64,000 nt of DNA, taken from assembly GCA_949316235.1 (NCBI GenBank), contig OX438744.1, forward strand, positions 27,577,578-27,641,577, in the 5' to 3' direction. Below are positions 60,236 to 64,000 of the stretch, one piece after another. The notes under the pieces are model-generated. The model worked only from the letters and a program-made list of their open reading frames with translations, ran no database searches and was not told the DNA's origin. The position numbers and the translations under genes were made by a program. Source of the stretch: Oegoconia quadripuncta. Its lineage: Eukaryota > Arthropoda > Insecta > Lepidoptera > Autostichidae. The number at the start of each line of letters is the position of its first letter. The first letter of the stretch is position 1.

Positions 60236-60540
60236 GTTTTAACCGCCTCCGTGGCTTAATGTAAACAACATTGGGTTTACGATTCGGAGGTCGCGGGTTC
60301 GATCCCCAGCGGGGTACATGTTTAAGTACTCGGTTTGGTCGGTGGTAGGGGATTTTAAATGTCCGCCAAACAGCATTGTTAATAGCATTGTTGAGTTCCG
60401 GTTGTCAGAGATAAGATAGCCAGTCCCCCAAGTATTGGGGTTTCCGGGTCAGTACGCTTCCACCTTCGACCTCATCTTCACATAACAACAGGTGTGATTG
60501 AGGTCAAGTACAAACCCGTCGTGAATAAAAAAAAAAAAAA
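60236..60540 (+). mobile_element. SINE-A, slightly shortened
   Basis: TTAACCGCCTCCGTGGCTTA, B box GGTTCGATCCCCAGCGG, a deletion removing the TGGCTAGCTACCACC block, CCCGTCGTGAATAAAAAAAA. Confidence 0.88.
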
Positions 60541-60899
60541 GTCGCATCAGTACCGACCCCAATGTTACACAGGAGACTGTTACATCACATTCACTTAGCA
60601 TCAGATATGAACCGTAATTGAGGTCAAGATAAGGCTATTGAGAAATAATAACTGCATTTTAACCCTTTGAAAGGGTAGTCGTCCTTAACCTGTTGTTTAT
60701 TACTGGCATGTACTTGCGGTAAACTGCGAACGCCATTTATCTGATTAAGGCGAACTAAAAGAAGGGTTATGATTTTAAATAAAGAACTTTGGCCACATTT
60801 AGACATGTCAGTCCCATTGTCTCCTTAGTTTGCATCTATATAATCTATACAAATACAAATACAAAATACAAAAATCTTTATTGTCAAATTACAGTCGTA
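60541..60899. other. Degenerate repeat, no gene
   Basis: 60545-60630 (CGACCCCAATGTTACACAGG, CTTAGCATCAGATATGAACC, GTAATTGAGGTCAAG) may be a very old SINE-A 3' part. Otherwise unassigned. Confidence 0.4.
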
Positions 60900-61490
60900 C
60901 ATCAATTTAAATCAGAGATTGAGACCAACCTTCTAAGTATTTAAGATACTTGCACCAGGAGGCCTCGCTATTCCTTTGCTTGAACATATTGGATCTTTAC
61001 CTATGAAATTGGAGTTTTTTTTCTTCGTTAATCATATGTGCCAATTCCTGCGATTTTCAAAGCTATATCCAAATTTGTTTTTTATTTGGAAAATGGATTA
61101 TTATTTCAAGGTTTCACATGAAATATTTTTTAATTTCTGGGCTAAATCATATAATAAAAGAAATTTGAACAGAGCTCTTTTCATGTGCTTCCAATACTCA
61201 TTTCTCAGATTCTTTTATAAAGCGGTTACTTTTAAAAATTAACGCTGCCTATACTTAACTTAATGTTATCCGATAATACACACAAAGTTTAGCTAAATTT
61301 GGATTTGCCATTCCCAAAAAAAAAACAAAAATGTTTGTATGGAGAAAACAGTCTTAATGAAATTCTTCATATAAAACGCCAATTTCATAGGTAAAGACCT
61401 AATACTTTAAAATTGACTGTATACAAGATAGAAAAGTGAAGTGAACATTTTGAAAAAATGTAATATTTGTATTAGATATAGGTAAGTAGT
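60900..61490 (+). repeat. Repeat carrying the N element
   Basis: 60900-60988 (AAATCAGAGATTGAGACCAA, AGATACTTGCACCAGGAGGC) and 61403-61490 (TACTTTAAAATTGACTGTAT, AGTGAAGTGAACATTTTG) together match, reversed, 55859-56036. Confidence 0.75.
60989..61402. mobile_element. N element: 414-bp TIR element with TA target duplication
   Basis: 24-bp terminal inverted repeats TTGGATCTTTACCTATGAAA... and ...CATAGGTAAAGACCTAA (two mismatches), flanked by TA at 60987-60988 and 61403-61404. Size, TIRs and TA duplication fit a Tc1/mariner-type non-autonomous element. Short frames inside are not transposase. Confidence 0.82.
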
Positions 61491-61495
61491 ATGTA

Positions 61496-61541
61496 TTTGT
61501 GTGTGTGTGTGTATGTATGAGTATGTGTATCTGTGTGTGTG

Positions 61542-61600
<59 letters not shown>
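61496..61600. repeat. (TG)n microsatellite
   Basis: An interrupted TG tract; the purest part is 61546-61598. Confidence 0.95.
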
Positions 61601-62539
61601 CAATCTCGCCAATCTGAATGTGGTACTGCTAAAATGCTATGAATAATTTGCTCACCAGAACTCACATTCTTCACAAAATATCGGATGAAATAGGAAGTAT
61701 GAAAAAAAAATTGTTTCCACGCTTGAGCGCTTAGACTTAAGGTTAGACTTGCCTACATAGGCTTCGGTATTGAACAATATTTACATTAATTGATGCTTGT
61801 CTAATGAAATGTTTACAGCCTCCCAGGAAGAGACTTTGCCACCTGCGTTGACAAATAGATAAATATGTATTATTTTATCTGCGAGGTCTAACTTCCTATC
61901 TACACGGGCGGTTTGAGCGCGGCGCTATAAACGCGGCGTTTTGGTTGACAAAAAAATGATTCACGGATCAGAGATCGGCGCCAGTGAGAGTATAGATGCA
62001 TACCAATTATATTAAGATAAAGCTAAATGTTACAGAGTATTCACTTAGAATACTTATTGAGAGGTTTTAGCTATATCCGCATTACCGCTAAAGGTGAGGA
62101 TCCACACTGAGCGACGGCCCATTTGTGGTACAGATACACATACAACTCTATTATAGTTGTAACAGTTGTACTTAATTTTTGTTTTTATTATTACTGTGAA
62201 ATAAGGCTACATTTCGTAAGAATAACACCAAGCAGAATGACTGTTACGTCGAATATTTTTGTATGTGTTTCTGTAATATGCAAATAAACGCTTTATTTAT
62301 CTATCTATCTTACCTCAAAAAGCTAGAACATTGCTGTTTGACGGTAATCAAGACGACTACTTTTAAAACTACCACGAACCAAACCGAATGTAATAATGTA
62401 TATAATTAAACCTTTGAGGATCGAATCGAACCAGTAATCTCTGTCTCTGTAACCCCTTATTGTTAACTCATGTAATTTGAGTAAAATAAGATATTATTGT
62501 TGTACGTTCTATAAGAAATACAAACAAAACAGTCATAAA
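61601..62539. other. No supported gene
   Basis: 61900-61940 (GGGCGGTTTGAGCGCGGCGC) is a small GC-rich spot. CAAATAAACGCTTTATTTAT near 62280 is a likely LINE end. Nothing coding was recognised. Confidence 0.4.
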
Positions 62540-62645
62540 ATATTTATGTATGTTTATCCGTTATCTAATATCCATAGCACAAGCTGTGCTTAGTTTGGGA
62601 CTAGATGATTGGTGTAAGTGTCCGAAATATTTATTAAATTATTAT
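62540..62645 (+). mobile_element. SINE-B 3' fragment
   Basis: ATTTATGTATGTTTATCCGT, TTAGTTTGGGACTAGATGAT, TGGTGTAAGTGTCCGAAATA, then (ATT)n. Confidence 0.82.
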
Positions 62646-63337
62646 TATTATTAATAATAATAAAATATGAAGGAGGTGAGGTTATTTTTAAAGAGATCTC
62701 TCTAACCAGTTTGTTGATGAGCTTAAATAAATAAAATATTGAACGAAGGATGTCAAAAATCATGATAAAAAAATTAGGATATATCTTAGTTATCTAATAA
62801 GAGTGTAAATTTTATACTTTACATACATAAAAGAGATTATTATTTTTCTTTTTATTTGGGTCACCAAACAGTTGACACTTTCTTTTCCTTTGGCTTTTCT
62901 ACATAATGCGTTCAAGAAACAGCATTTCTACCGTCTGCAGCTCTCCAAAACCGCCCGTGTGGAGTCGTCCATCTATTTTTACAGCAAGGAAACCATGTAT
63001 CTATAGGTAGTGAACCTTTTATTTAAATAACCACCGCATTATCTATGTTAAATAAAAACTATTCATACAATGCAGTACTTGGACGAAAATTTCCTTGACG
63101 TCAAACAAAGCTTAGAGAACTAAAGTACCAGATAGGTGATTGTTGTCAGGGAAAATTTGGACAATAAATATATGTAACGAGTTTTATCTTCTGTGTAAAC
63201 CTTTTAAATGTTTTCGAATAAAAATATTTGCTCAAACTTTGAAATTGTTCACCAATTTTTCGTAAATATGTTTGTACACTTGTCTGTCTATTTTCATTTG
63301 GCACTCTTCTCTTTTATGTATACATACATAAATAATG
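62646..63337. other. No feature seen
   Basis: AT-rich intergenic sequence. Confidence 0.4.
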
Positions 63338-64000
63338 TCACGCCTGTTTCCCATAAGGGTAGGCAGAGACCACAGACTTCCACTTGCTACGATCCTGACA
63401 CACCTCTTCTGCTTCCTTCACTCTCATGAGGTTGTTCATACATGCTCGTCGGTTTAGGGTACTCTTGACTTGGCCGTTCTTTAAGACGTCCCCAATTTGA
63501 TAATGGTACGTTCGTCGTGGTCTTCCCCTACCAACACTACCATCCACATTCGCTTTGTATAACTTTTTCGTAAGTCTTCTTTCATTCATCCTCTTCACAT
63601 GTCCAAACCATTTCAGCATACCTTTTTCAATCTTTGTCACAACGTCTTCATTCACACTACTTAACTCCCTATTTACACTAATCCTGATTCTATCTTTCAA
63701 ATTCACCCCATTCATACTCATTATACTCATTCATAATGATCTCATTTCCACTGCATTTATTCTACTTTCATTCTTCTTTTGCCATACCCAGCATTCACTC
63801 CCGTAAGTCAGTGTTGGAACCATGAACAGCCAGACGAGCTTTTATATGTATGGCCGTTCAAATTTTGCAAGTCAAATTGGAACCATTTTCTTTTGCCTAA
63901 GGAGTTGAAATTTTTCATACTCGTTCAGTTCGGTTGACAATTCCTTTAATTGATAGACATGAACTGATACTGCAACCAGGATTGTCTCCCCAAGAGAGAT
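63338..64000 (-). pseudogene. RTE-like LINE C-terminus, runs off the window
   Basis: Minus-strand frame 63730-63338 (130 codons, stop present): [77 protein letters not shown]. This is the C-terminus of the RTE-like LINEs abundant in moths. Upstream, CTTACGGGAGTGAATGCTGG and the segment to 64000 match 51690-51960. The frame breaks near 63730 where an ATGAG repeat replaces the normal junction. Endonuclease and reverse transcriptase domains lie beyond the edge if present. Confidence 0.85.

Noticed and set aside
4198..60540. CRISPR array or bacterial repeats
   Set aside because: The repeats are dispersed over tens of kilobases in both orientations with poly(A) tails and variable truncation. The DNA is eukaryotic.

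Overview
The window is nuclear insect DNA, almost certainly from a moth or butterfly (Lepidoptera). The evidence is AT-rich sequence, a gene split by GT-AG introns, arthropod-type promoter motifs, and dense families of tRNA-derived SINEs, LINE tails and short inverted-repeat elements of types common in lepidopteran genomes. There is no operon, phage, plasmid or CRISPR array.

Only one ordinary host gene is supported. It lies on the minus strand and encodes a 12-helix sugar porter of the MFS/SLC2 type that resembles facilitated trehalose transporters (Tret1-like). Three coding exons (26488-26225, 19595-19460, 11424-10202) join in frame with correct splice signals to give 540 residues. A 5' untranslated exon and promoter are inferred near 47514-47668, with a TCAGT initiator and two perfect TATCGATA (DRE-type) sites about 75-200 bp upstream. 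If right, the gene spans about 37 kb and most of the window is its introns.

Everything else recognisable is mobile or repetitive. A 5'-cut Copia retrotransposon with one frameshift and a short 3' LTR occupies 1-2302. The rest is populated by families named here for reference: SINE-A (tRNA-derived, about 330 bp, ten near-complete copies plus fragments), SINE-B and SINE-D (tRNA-derived, about 230-270 bp), SINE-C (tRNA-derived, about 280 bp, ending in ATG repeats), element E (short retroelement sharing its 3' end with a LINE), G (unclassified poly(A)-tailed family), H, J and N (inverted-repeat elements), F and L (LINE 3' ends or SINE-like), RTE-like LINE fragments, CR1/Jockey-like LINE C-termini, a 5S-rRNA-related repeat, and a possible piggyBac-type element.

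Layout: 1-2.3 kb Copia; 2.4-10 kb SINEs, H, G and 5S-like repeats; 10.2-11.4 kb last coding exon; 11.4-19.5 kb intron with a long palindrome at 16 kb; 19.5 kb middle exon; 19.6-26.2 kb intron with a piggyBac-like element and nested LINE/SINE copies; 26.2-26.5 kb first coding exon; 26.5-47.5 kb inferred first intron, a nest of elements inserted in elements; 47.5-47.9 kb inferred leader exon and promoter; 47.9-64 kb intergenic repeats ending in an RTE-like LINE.

I found no new multi-gene system. The most informative signals are structural: a 121-bp-arm palindrome and a TA-flanked short transposon that each have an element-free paralogue inside this window, a LINE fragment with twin-priming-like inversion, a 65-bp snap-back palindrome, 5S-derived repeats, and a LINE/short-element pair sharing a 3' tail.
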